64,000 nt of DNA from Polydactylus sextarius. Lineage: Eukaryota > Chordata > Actinopteri > Polynemidae. The position numbers and the translations under genes were made by a program. The DNA lies in the NCBI GenBank assembly GCA_016801845.1, contig CM028927.1:8704501-8768500 (forward strand). The letters are read 5' to 3'. The notes under the pieces are model-generated. The model ran no database searches, was not told where the DNA came from, and saw nothing but the letters and a program-made list of their open reading frames with translations. Shown piece after piece: positions 34,125 to 46,900 of this stretch (position 1 is the first letter of the stretch; the number at the start of each line of letters is the position of its first letter).

Positions 34125-35819
34125 TGTGGGTAAGTAAGGGAAATACCTGCTCTGGGAGGACCTAAAACGGTGGGCAGGGAAAGACAAACACACCTTGATA
34201 CAGCTAGGATGGACAGGTATGTGTGTGTGTGTGTGTGTGTGTGTGCACTTGAGGGCCTGAGTGTGTGCAGTATATGTGTGTGTGTGACTGGCTGGGGGTA
34301 CAGGAGCGGCTGGGGTTTGGTGCCGAGTGCCCGCCAATGCAGCCGCCCCAGGTTGGATTTGGCCAAAGCTCAAATAAACACCAACATGAATTCCTCTTTT
34401 CTCCCCGTGTTCCCTCGTATAGCAAACACACATTTATGGTGCGGAAGTGAAGGAGCGCCACCATACACAGCCTGCAGTGTTCCTGCCGCCCTGCACGTTG
34501 GCACGTGTGTGCATTCTGCATAAGCATGAGTTTCTGTATGACTTTAAGGGAGCACATGCCAATCCCTGGTTTCGTAAGTTCAACTCAGTTCAGTTCAGAG
34601 CTGCGAAACTTTACGTAACATTTCGAGTTTTTCTGTCACTTGTTTGGTCACATCGTCACCCTCATCTTTTCTACTGTAAAGTTTTAAAGCCTCAAACTTG
34701 GTATTGTCACATATTAGTGCACACACCGATCAAACTGCATAAACTAACAAGATAAAGATCAGATCAACCAAATAAGAAAAATAAAATAGAATAAAAAAAA
34801 ACGTTTTCCTCTTCCCCCGTCACTTCTCCTCCCGCCTCTTTCTCCATTACTCTCCTTTCCACTGTCAGGTAGGCAGAGGCCCCACTGGAGTAAACACAGT
34901 AGGAAAACACACTTTCATCAATAAGCTCCCATACACATCTTTAATCTCTCTCTAGAGTCCACATACACACTAAACAGAGACCCCCTTTTCCCCTTCGACA
35001 TCCCGCTCCGCCCGTCCCAAACCTGCATTCCTCTACACTCCCTCTTCCTCCTCATCCCCTCACACACCTCCATCCACACACACAACCCGAACAAGCCGCA
35101 ATTGAGGGTGTAGTCTGGAAGGGGAAGAGGAGTAGGGGCTCGGAGCTGTACAGTATCCAACCAGACAGATTTTCTACTGAACAAGCTGCAGAATTAACTC
35201 TGTGTGTGTGTCAGTGTGTTATGGTGTTGACGGGGTTGGGGATGAAAGCGTCAAGATGTTTTTCCTGGACAGCATGACATTTCTGGGAATCGCATGTTTG
35301 GCTTATAGGAGAAGACACAACACACACGCACATGTACATATATTAATGCAAACACTCAAACATACACAGTACGACGTGCACATGAACACACACGCACAGC
35401 TTATGTAACCTGGTCAGCTTGGCAGGCAGGACAAGCGCAAACACAAGCAGGTAGCTGGATGAGCCTCACCTGCATCTATCAGCATGAGTTTTATAACACC
35501 ATGAAATCTATCTATCCATCTATCATCCTGTGTTTAGTTACATGGAAAAAAAACTGCTGAGGAGAAAGTTTTGAAATGTGTCTTTACTAATAAAAACGAC
35601 AAAGATTAAAGGGTCAACTTCACCAAAATTCTTCTGTTCACATTATAGGTCCAAAACAAGACTACAACTAATTATTTTTACTCACTTTTAATCACTTAGT
35701 TAACATAAAGATGCAAAGTCATCGAGTGATCTTTGAAATCCAAGTGCAAAACTGAAACTTTTTACTTTTTACTAAATTATGCAAAACAACAAATTATCAC
35801 ATTTAAAACTGTTGATTTT

Positions 35820-35920
35820 GCTGCAACGTTGACAATTAATCTAGAGTCAAACCACTGAACAATCAATTGATTGGTCAAACATCAGAAAATTATTCAGCAA
35901 CAATTATTCATGTCAACATT
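35820..35920. mobile_element. Fragment of a teleost AATTAATCG-type repeat
   Basis: Words such as GACAATTAATC and CATCAGAAAATTATT match, in order, part of a short interspersed repeat common in fish. Strongly diverged. Confidence 0.3.
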
Positions 35921-37668
35921 GTGCTCCGGTTTCAGCTCTGTCTCCCAGTCCCACATTCTGAAATGTGTTTTTATCCAGCTGGTTTTCTTATTACTCTGTT
36001 AAAATAAAATGGAAACCTTTGGAATTAGTCAGCTAATTAAATCTGGAGAAAATAAGCTATTAAAAGCCATCCAAACAAGCTCTAATTGAATCTAATTTTT
36101 TTTTTTACATTTTCTGACAGGCACAGATAATTAATAATACAATACTGCAAAAATAATTGGTATATTTATCAATAATGAAAAAAAGCTTTTTATTTCAGTT
36201 CCAGATCAAATTCTTCCTGATTAATATCAACATTTTCAGCACTAACACTAACTTCTTCTCAGCGCTCATTCACTACTGCTTGTTGCAGTCACTTTCTCCA
36301 ATCAGTTTAACAAATTGACAATAACCCCAGAGACTCAGATTTAGCTCAGTTATTTTCCATTTTCCTCTTTCTCCTTACTCATTTAACTTCTCAGAGGAAA
36401 ATAGAAAGCTAATATAAAGATATGGTATTCTGGATTTCGTACTGAAAAAGGAAATGTTCCTGTAAGTCCTCCTCTGTCTCAGCAAACAGAGCCAACCACA
36501 GTATGAAGCTCAATTTGGAGATTATTCATCACAATAGTGGAGCCAGACCCACAGAGTAAATGGAAACAAACAGAAAACAAACAAATAACTCCATCCAGCC
36601 ACGCTGCATACCACTGGGCATTTTTATATAAGACCACATTCAAATAATGCCACTTTTAGAGGATGTATTTAGCATCAACATGGTTGGGTGAGATATTTTA
36701 TCTCAGTCAAATATGGACCCAACTGTTTGTGTCCACTTTTAAACAATGTTTGAATAGGCAAACCTTCTTATTTTTACCAAACAAATTGTTGCGTTGCCCA
36801 GTTTCCTCTAACTCCAATCTCAACACAAGTTTATTTGTCTTAATTTTTTTTCAAAACAAACCAAAAATCAACGAACAAGGACTGGAGGATCTCCAATCTG
36901 TGTGTCAATTTTGTCCCACAACCAACATTATTATTTTCAATCAGTTGTATCAATAAACTCAATTTCTTTACTGGATCCAAGTAATTCGAGGTTTTCTTTC
37001 ACTTATTTTTTTTTTTCCTTGTGTGTGTGTGTGTGAGAGAGAGAGACAGAGAGAGAGAGAGAGTTTGGAAAGACTGCAAGGATTTCGTGTTTGACCACAT
37101 CCATAAATATTGAAACAAGTTCTCTTTCTTCAAATCTCAGAATACTAAGTAAATATTGACATGGTGGGATCGAGGCACACTGAAGCATCCCATACCTGTA
37201 CTTAAACCTTCACATATGAACATGCATGGACACACACACACATACGCTCAGAGAGACAGACACACACACACTTGTGCCCTCCGGCTGAGCTGTGAGTGCT
37301 CTCTGTTCACACCAGGGAAGTACTGGAAAAAATAATTACCAACTTAAACCTACATGAAACCCTTCTCAGTAACACATGCAAGTTCACTGACAAATGAAAA
37401 TGAGGAAATCTGAAACACGTGTGTTACACTGAGGGAGAGATGTAAAGAGTTCACCTCAGCTTCACCTATACACTAACTACAGCAGAAATCCAGGGTAAAA
37501 ATCTGTTGCTTTAGGTTTGAATGGCGCTCTCACTCTCAGGGATTCATTCCTGAAATGAATGCGTTGTGTGTTTCTTTATGCGAGTGTTTGAGAAATTTCT
37601 GGACTGCAAATGAAGTTTTTATGTGTGTGTGTGTGTGTGTGTTTATGCTGCCTTCCTCCTGCCAACAG

Positions 37669-38074
37669 TAACAGCTCAGTGGCCAGTGAGCAGGAAGAGA
37701 GAGGTTCATTAAAAACCCAAATACAGCAGTTACATAACCAACAGTTCTGTTCATCCCAGTACCCCCCGAGCTACAAACACACTCCTCCTTCATCCCCATC
37801 CTCCTCTCCATCCCACGCCCGCTCTCAGAGCCCACCCATCATCCTCTCCTCCTCCTCCTCCCATAGCAACAGCTCATCTCCGCTCTCCTCCCTCGTTCCC
37901 AGACCGACTCACTACCGCACTCCTCCGTCTCCCTGCTCCTTTATCTACTCCCCTGGTTCCTGCCACCACCTCCTCATTCTCACCAAACACTTCCTCTTCT
38001 CACTCCCACATCATCCGAGCTTCGCTTCAAACTTTACTTGTATATACAGCAGGACTACGAACCAGGAATATTAA
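37669..38074 (+). other. Candidate Ser/Pro-rich terminal exon of an unknown plus-strand transcript
   Basis: A 135-codon open frame follows a pyrimidine-rich acceptor (CTTCCTCCTGCCAACAG). It starts NSSVASEQEERG, turns Ser/Pro-rich, and is followed by AATAAA at 38250. No upstream exon or homologue is recognised. Low-complexity TCC-rich DNA can stay open by chance, so this may not be a gene. Confidence 0.18.
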
Positions 38075-39446
38075 CATGAGTTAAAACAAGAAACTTTTTT
38101 GTTTTACTTTGACTACTAAAAGCAAAAATGACACACGGGTCCCAAATGTGTTTTCTAGTCTCAGGAAAATGCCTTCAGCTCTTTCTGAAGCAAAGTTTCA
38201 TATAGGGATTATGTTTCCACAAGCTGCTGCAACTGACTTGCATACCAAGAATAAACTGAACAGAAAGTGCAGTGAATGAGTGAGCACAGCAGATGGCAAC
38301 ACAGATTAAGGGTTTGAGCTGTATCTGTGATCATCTGGGATACCTACACCAGAAACGTCTGTTGTTACTTTTCTCCATCGGATTAGAGCCTGTCAATACC
38401 CCCCACCACAACTGAGAAACACATCGCAGCATGTGGTTGTCACACTAAAGAACAGCACCCTCTTGTGGCATAAAGTCCCATTTTAGATGAGTCATTTGAG
38501 TCATATGAACAGCATATCTCAAGTCAAACAAAAGATCCCAACACCTGAGCTGTGGACTGTTACTGGACTCTTAAGCTAATGAACAAGACTGAAATATAAT
38601 CATATATTATAGTTTACATCTCAATTTAGAGTATTTATGAAAGTATCTATAAATCCAGCGGTTAGTGGAACAATTGTCCTAAATATTTTTCCTCAGCCTG
38701 TTGTCATGCCCAGCAACACAACAATATGCTGATTTGTAACTACAGCAGATCATAACCACACTCCACAACCAGTCCATTGTCATCTCTCCATCTCACCTTT
38801 GCATGATGCAGCAGATGAAACATGACTGAGCCCCAGAAGTCTACCTTTTATCTGTCTGTATTTAACCACACTGAAAGACAAACTAAATGATTTATTTCCT
38901 CGTTACTGCTTTAATCTAAACTCCTCTTTTTAAACGTACAATATTTATAATCATAACATCAAGGGGAGGACATATTTTATATGATCGAAACAGTGTTTTG
39001 CTTTGTTGATCATCATCTGTTTATGTGCCAAACCTCCACTCATTGATGCCCACAGCTGTTGACTAATACAGTAGGTGAATAAACACCAATGTGTTTTCAA
39101 CATTATGTGTTTTAAACCATTTATTATGTTTATATATGCTTATAAATGCTAAACATGGAGGCTCAAAATCAAATGTGAACTCTCTTTTCTGTCTGATTCG
39201 AACTTTCTTCAATCTGTAACTTTTCTGTGTAAATTGAGGGTTGTAATCATGTTTCACTCAAAATGTTAATGACTTGTGAATGTGGACACATAATCTGCTG
39301 GGGTGTGGAAAACAATAACATTTCCTCACCACCTCACCCTGAACCACAACCGAACCCATCCTTGTAACAAAAATGGTTGGGATTCCATTGTCAACATGAC
39401 ACAGTAAATTAAATGCATAAATAAAAGAGTAACAGAACAATGAGCT

Positions 39447-39452
39447 TTTATT
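39447..39452 (-). terminator. Polyadenylation signal of nobox
   Basis: AATAAA on the minus strand about 180 bases past the nobox stop codon. Confidence 0.5.
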
Positions 39453-39632
39453 ACAGCCCAGGTAAATACAGCCCAACCAAACCTGCTGTCATTGATATTA
39501 ATACTGAGAACATCCTAATAATTATACAAATAGAGACTATAGAAATTACACAAACGCTCTTAAATACACAGGACATATGTACACAGACACTTGAACACAC
39601 ACACACTCGCTGACACACAAACAAATATATCT

Positions 39633-42600
39633 TCAGAAATGTATGGGGGAGAAGTCACAGTGGAAGTGGCTGTGAATCTCTCGGGGACTGTCATACTCAA
39701 TCTTGACACATGGGGGCACTGGAGGGCTTTGTGGAGAGGCAGGGCTGACCTGAGAAGGCAACAGAGATCCAATCTTGTTTGGCGTGCTCTCTGCTCTGAG
39801 ATGTGAAGGCCGCAGGGTGGACACAGGTGGGAGGACGGTAGTGGTGGTGCTGCTGCTGGTGGCGTGCGTCTGCGTGTGTGATGAGCGCTGGGAGTTTGCA
39901 TGCCCGTGGTCGCCCCGTGGGTAGTATGTAGGGGGAGCGAGGGTGGTGGTGGTAGAGGGGGGCTGCAGGTCTCGAGCAGCCCCCAAGCTCGCAGGATAAG
40001 TTGGAGGGCACTGAGTACGCTGGTGCATGGTTGGCTGGCTGTACATGTTAGCCCACGGGTACGACTGGTACGCTGTTACTCCACCTGCAAGGAAACACGC
40101 ATGACATTTGAGCTTTATTGGAGATAATTTGACTGAGGCTCAGGAGCAAGACCATCCTTCAAAACGTCTCTTCCTGCCATGCATCTCTAAATGACAACCT
40201 GCCCTGCAGATCTGTTTGTTTTCTTTCCCTACTCCCACTCTCTCATCCCATATCTCTTATTAGCGCCTTGGGCGTTAGCTGAGCCACCGAGCTATGGCAG
40301 CTCTTCCCCAAAGCTTTCCCCACCCTGCAGCTATTATCCTGCTCCACCATCCTCATCTGCCAATCTTCTCCAAACCTCCACCAAGGAAGTTGTTTCAGGA
40401 TTACACAAGAAATACTGAACCAAGGTGCACAAACTTGGAGGGAAGAGCCATGGACAGGGAAGAGCCCATTAAATTTTGATGTGGGTCTGGTCAGAGGGTC
40501 AGATCCAAGAATTATTTTAATAACTTTTCTTATTATTGCAAGCATTTTTCAACATTTCTGTCAGTGTCAGTTTCTCGGGAAACAATGTAAGGATCTTGAT
40601 TTTAAAAAAATCTGACATTTATGGTAGAGATCTATGAGTTTGCACAATTTAGTGCAGACCCAGATAATAGTCTGAATTTGACTTGCTGTCAAACAGACTT
40701 ACTGTCGTTTAAGACCAAGAATATATCCCCACTGTTATCAGCAGGTAGTGAATGAGTTTTATTAATAGGAGATATAAATATCCAACCAGAATGACAAACT
40801 TAAATCTGAGCTCTTCAATCTTATCAACTTCACAGACTGCATATATGACTGTTCTAATAATCGTGGAAACTTTCAATCTAATTATAACACATAACTTCAA
40901 AATCTAATACTTTAGAATGAAATTAATTTACATACTGTGAACATGCATGTATCTCATAATCCTGCTGTCTTCTTTTAAATATCCTACCTGTGCCTGAAGT
41001 CTCTAACATGAGAGGTCTGAACACGATTTTACCAAAATCTCCCTTAAATCTTAAACTCTAACCTGATTGAACTTCTCAGTAACTTGATCTGCTACATGTG
41101 TCTCAATCTGTGAATGAACTGGGTACCAATTTTTGCTACAATGTGCTTTGACTGTGGACACTGCATTGCCCTTTAAATGATCTGAAGCTCATCCTGTTTA
41201 AATAAAATCAGCTCCATGGGTTAATGACCATCTCTGGAGCATTTTGAAGGCATGTAGGCGTACTGAACTGTAATAGAAAGCCTCCAAATGAAGGAGTGAT
41301 TTTACTGCCATAGGAGATTTTAAAGAGGGAAAGATCAAAACACTTCTCACATCTTGTGGTTGTAAATGTCAAAATCCCAGGTTTCTATTCATGAAACTAA
41401 TTTGCTTTATCCTCTTTATAGCCACTCACAATTCCAATGATGTCTCTTCTCTTGTGAGATGTGAGACATTTGAGTCAGTTTTTCCTCATACAGTTTCCAA
41501 CATTATAGCGAAAATCATGCCATCTCTCTCTCACACAAAAACAAATTTTGATTGATCTTATCAAGGTTTTTTTTAATCCCATTTACCGAGGATGATTAAT
41601 GACATGAAATCTTCTGCCTCTTTGGGGTTTTGAAATGGTAATTTCTGCTCTTTTCTCCTCAGATATTTTAGCAATTTCTAATAAATCTATCTTCAGGGGT
41701 TGAGCCTCCAATTTTTAAATTGGCTGTTGTTCAACTTCTACTGGGGAAAATCAAAGATTGACACCATAAATCTTAATAATACAGTTTTCAAACTCATCAC
41801 AGCAAAGTGATTTTACTACTAAAAGTTTTAAATGGCTTCAAAGCTTTTGCTAAATAAATATATTTTACTGTTATTATTATTATTATTATTATGGTTATTA
41901 TTATTATCATAATTGATTCAATGCGGCTATAAAACCAGCAACAGTGTATTTTTTATAATAACCTCAGTAAATAATGTAACAGGTGTAGAAGATGACAAGT
42001 TATAAATGAAATTTGACCATTTACTAGAGTAGTTGTATTCTATTTATGGATATCTAGATAAATAATAATTTAATGTATGTATTTAGGTCTATAATGTCCT
42101 GATGTTAGACTTGATTTTACTTTGTTATTGTTGCATCTCACTTTTGTATTTAAACCCGTTGAGCCGTGTATTTTTGTGGCTCTGTGACTAAACCAAATCA
42201 AATCTCATCTTAGTGACTCACCATGATGACCGGTGGACTGCATCAGGATTTGTCCAGTGCTCTGGGACTGGAAGTAAGCGTGGCCTCCTGTGGAGTAGGT
42301 CACCACCCCAGTGGAGTTTCCTCCAGGCCCAAAGGTCAGGTAGGAGGTGGGGTTGGAATCTGGAGGTTTGGGGGTGAGGTAGGGGGAGGGGGTAAGGTAC
42401 GCCATGCAGGGTACAGACGCTTGAGGCTGGTGCTGGGGCTGGCTGCTGTGGTAGGACGTCTGTAGCTGGTAGGACAGCGTGTTGTTCTGCTGACTAGATG
42501 CCAGGTAGTCGAGCTTCTCCCCAAAGTCAAACAGAGAACTGGAGACGACAGAAGAATTCAGCCACAAATCCAAACTCATAAATACACACTGTGTCAAAAC

Positions 42601-43891
42601 AATTAACCTCTATGGTTATAAACTGTAAAACTGTGAACACATTTCCATAGATCTGGATAAGCGAATTCATCATTTTAGTTCTCTAAAATTTACTATCAGT
42701 ATCTTTATCCACAGAAGAGGGAGCTGAAAGAATAAATTTGTGAACTTCTGACACAATGTACAAACAGTGGTTATTTTGGAAAGCACTTATTTCAGATTGC
42801 TATCATCCGACCACCCTCTCAAAGAGTCTGTTCATACAAATTACAGCCTACGAGTTAGTGGCTCTGTGAGGTTGTGGACTAAATTACCTTTGTTGATGTT
42901 TAACAGGTAAAATATTACTCTCGTGGAGAGGTCATTAGTTTTTTTCTGTATTTGGTCACAATCCAAAGTACTGGCCAAATTTAAAGTCTGTACTGATTTG
43001 AGCCACTACAACAGTTAACAGTTTTTTCACCTCCCTTATATCACCTATCTCCAAATCTATCAAATCTTACAGATAGTTGTGGGGCTATGTCTCAAGCTCT
43101 CATATTATATTTCTGTCGTTCGTGCCACCACACAGAATACAGCCAATGAATGCATTGTGTGTTTTGTTTTGAAAATGACTGCTCTTATTTTGGTAGAAAG
43201 CATTTCTAATAAAAAATATATTATAACTTAAACTGACCTTTAAATTTCACTTACAGCAGGAGCAGTAAATCTATTAAAACCCACTGTTTGTTTTAGTGTT
43301 GTATATTACTGCAATCAAATAAAGCAATTAGTAACTGAGATGTCTCTCAGCATGATTTCTGAAATATCTCAGCGCACCGGATGAAACTGACTCCCCACTA
43401 TCACAGGCACTGTGTGAGCCATCATTATATCAGTATTTCACAGGATCCCTGCACATGTCTGCAGTCTGTCCTTCTGTTGTCTCTTGTACCCGTTGTCCCT
43501 GTTCAAACCGTCGTCTAGTATTCATGTCACAGTCGGCTGTGAGCTGAGCTGACCTGGTGTCAGTCTGCAGAGACTGCATATCACGATGGGCCAAGGTGGA
43601 GCTGCCCTCCAGAGCATCCAGAAACAGGGGTGGGGTGTGAGCTGGGGTGTGGAGCAGAGGCGGAGTGGGGTTGGAGGGGTTGTATGTTGTTGTGAAAAGG
43701 GGGAGACTAGCTCGCCGTAGTGGGGGAGGGCTGCGCATGGGGCGGGGGTGGTACTCGGTCAACCCTCCCTGAGATAAAAGCTGATTCTGGCCGCCATCTC
43801 TCACTCTGGATTGACCTTAGAGATTAACCACACAGATTAAAACACTGATTTTAGTTTAAATCAAATCATGTCATGTCATCAAAATAAAGCT

Positions 43892-43929
<38 letters not shown>

Positions 43930-46900
43930 GAAAAATGCACAAAATAAGTGATGGACTGATGGTTAGTCATACTACAAACTGTTAGTTATGGACTCATAAA
44001 TCATCTTTTTTTCACTGTTATACTGTTAATAGACTGACATTATATTTGCAACTACTTGAGTCTATATGCACAACTAAAATTACTGCCTCATTACAAACAT
44101 ATCTGTTCCCATTCCCCTAATTTTCCGCTTATTTGTACAAAATCCCCCACTTATGGGGGAACTTAATAAAAGGTATTTTCTGAACATTGTGTCACAGTAA
44201 TTTTGACCCTTGACCTTTTGGATATTAAAATGTCAGCACTTCATTTTATCTTTGAATTTATTCCTGTCTTATAGCTAAAAATGTGAAGACAAGTTGCCTT
44301 AACCTCTTACCACCAAAATCCAATCAGTTCATCCTTGAGTACAAAGGAACAATTGTGCCAGATTTAGAGGACGTTCCCTAAAGGCGTTCCTGGCTCTGCT
44401 TAATCCAGAGATACAATTTCCAAATTTTGGATAATAGTAAGTTTCAAAATTTAAGTGAGTGGAAGTGGATTTCTTTACCTGGGCTGTTTAGACCAGCCAG
44501 CAGATTGTTGGGTGAGGGTGAGGTCTGGTTGGACAGGGTGGGGTAAGAAGGTGCTGCTGGAGCAAGCTGGGGCAGCTTGGCAGCAAAATGACCGGGAAAA
44601 GGGGGAGCTGCTTTACTGAAAAGAGAAAATATAACTAACAATAGGTCACACATTAAACCAAGATGAAATACTGGTATTCTTGCAATGTGATAAAAAAAAA
44701 ATCCCAAAATTGTGCAGAACATACAGATGTTTACTGACCTATTAGTTGCCATTAAGGGCAGGGTGGGGTTGATTTGGTGATGTAGGGGGCTTCCAACTTT
44801 ACTCTTGGCTGTGATTGACCGCTCCACTTTCCTCCACTTAGCCCTGCGGTTCTGAAACCAGACCTAAGACACAGAAACAGAGAAGCACATCATACAAGAG
44901 AAGAAAGAGTGACCAGGAGAGAAAATGGAAGCAGACAGGGAGAAAAAGATGAGTAAGGACAAATTACAGTGAAAGCTACTATCTACTCTTCCTTTCATGT
45001 CGACTGTCAAATTGTAAAGGAATAATAAGAGAAGATCAAAGGAGAGAGTTGATTGTCTCACCATAATTCTCTGAGGTGTAACACCAACTGAGGCTGCGAT
45101 GACTTTCCTTTTCTCTGCATCAGGATAGTGGTCCTCCTGGAACAGAGCCTCTAAATGCTCTAACTGATCTGCACACATTTGCACAAGCGAATGCACACGT
45201 ACACACAGACACACACGTGCACACACACACAATAGAAGTTGGGTATTTGCATAATGAAGTATTTGCATAATGAAGTTTGAACACACCTGGACAAACAAAC
45301 AATGTGGTTACCGGTACTGTAGAGTGTACGAGTTTTCTTCTTTGGTGCAGGTGGCAGCAGGCAGCTGTCCACGGCCTCTAACCCCGGCAGCAGAGGGAAG
45401 CTGAGGGCCCGACCTCGGCCCCTGGTGCTGTAGCGGATGGACCGCCGGGTGGAGTAAACCTGCGTTATCTCCATCTGCCATGATGAACAAGCTAAATATT
45501 ACCTCAGCACTCATTATTTCAGCCTTCACTACAGTTAAAATGATGTGATCTACTGTGTTTTGCATTTACAATGACAATTTTCTCATCATCATGTGTCTAT
45601 AATCCCATTTTTTTGAACAAGCATAATTATGGAGGGTGTTGAACAGTAAAATGCAGATCAAAAGCCATTTGGGATGACAACCTTGAGTTCTATCAACAAC
45701 TGCAGAGTTCAGTGTGTCACCCCAGACAACTTTGTGGTAATAAAAGTTAGTTCGTAGCTTTAAAGACCGAGAAATTAATTTCCAGTTTTCTATAAACCAC
45801 CAACGTATACCAGTGATACTGTCTATTCTCTGGTGTTGCAGGAAATCATTTTTGTAAATTAATTAATTATTCTCCAATTACTTTATTGTATGGTCTATAA
45901 AATATCACAGAATATAGAAATACTCCCAAAGACAGGTCTAAAACCAAATTATATTTAAGTTACTGCAATTTAAGACAAAAAAGCAGCATCTCACTTTCAG
46001 GGAATGACATTATTGCTTGAACAAAGGCTTAAACAATAAATCGATTATTAAATTTGCTGACAATTATTTTCCCGTGAATCAACTGGCTCATTGTTCAGCT
46101 CTAATACTCTCACATTTTACATGTCAGCGCTCTGTGTATCTGCTCCATTGACCATTAAAATCTAATGAGATAGATTCACAGTCAAAGCTGTGGCAGTATT
46201 TCTAATTTTAAGGTTTAAATTTGTTATCCTGCTTACTTTTATTTTGTAAAGAGGGCCACTGAGACCTGAGATTAGGGTGATTGAAATTTTATGTTATTGC
46301 ACAACCCATGGCTTTATCTGTGATTATTTATGCTTCTGGATGGTGAACAAAGCCCCTGAACACAATGTAGATTCCTGACAAATTTCATAACACAGTGTCA
46401 TTCAAGGAGATAATGATAAAATATAACTAGTTTTCCCCTTAGGTGCAGTTAGATGAAATGATCTGTCATGGTCTGAAGCCGAATTCTGCATGTGCTTGAT
46501 CCGATGCGTCAATGAAGCTCACTAATGTCACACTACATCACGCTGAGCCACAGACTAAAACCCATGACACTATTTTCACAACTGGATCATTAAAATTGCA
46601 GAGGGTTGAGGGTTATTTCACGTGCGCTTGACTGTAATTAAACACAACAAATTATTATCATCATTATTAGTTATTAGCAGAAACAAGGGGCTTTTTACTC
46701 AAACATACAGAAGCGTTTGGCTGGAGAGGGTACACTTCATGCTCCACAGCCAAATATTATTTAATTAAACCCTCAGAACTTCAGACTCTACACTTGCATA
46801 CACATTTTTTCTAGAGATATTATGTAAATATGGAGAATAAATATTTTAGATATAAAGTAGTCAAATACAAAACTAAATAACCTCAATGATAAACATATTA

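Larger units (their letters stand above)
33852..39440. other. Intergenic region between matn1 and nobox
   Basis: Includes the matn1 5' flank and about 5 kb of AT-rich DNA. GT microsatellites lie at 34079-34123 and 34217-34245 and GT/GA runs near 37020-37060. No LAPTM5-like four-span protein exon was recognised, although LAPTM5 lies between MATN1 and SDC3 in human. A Ser/Pro-rich plus-strand frame at 37669-38074 is listed separately. Confidence 0.5.

Noticed and set aside
43430..43553. Extension of the nobox frame past the donor at 43554
   Set aside because: Reading on reaches a stop soon after; using the ACCAG|GTCAGC donor joins in phase 2 to the next exon and continues the Ser/Pro-rich protein.
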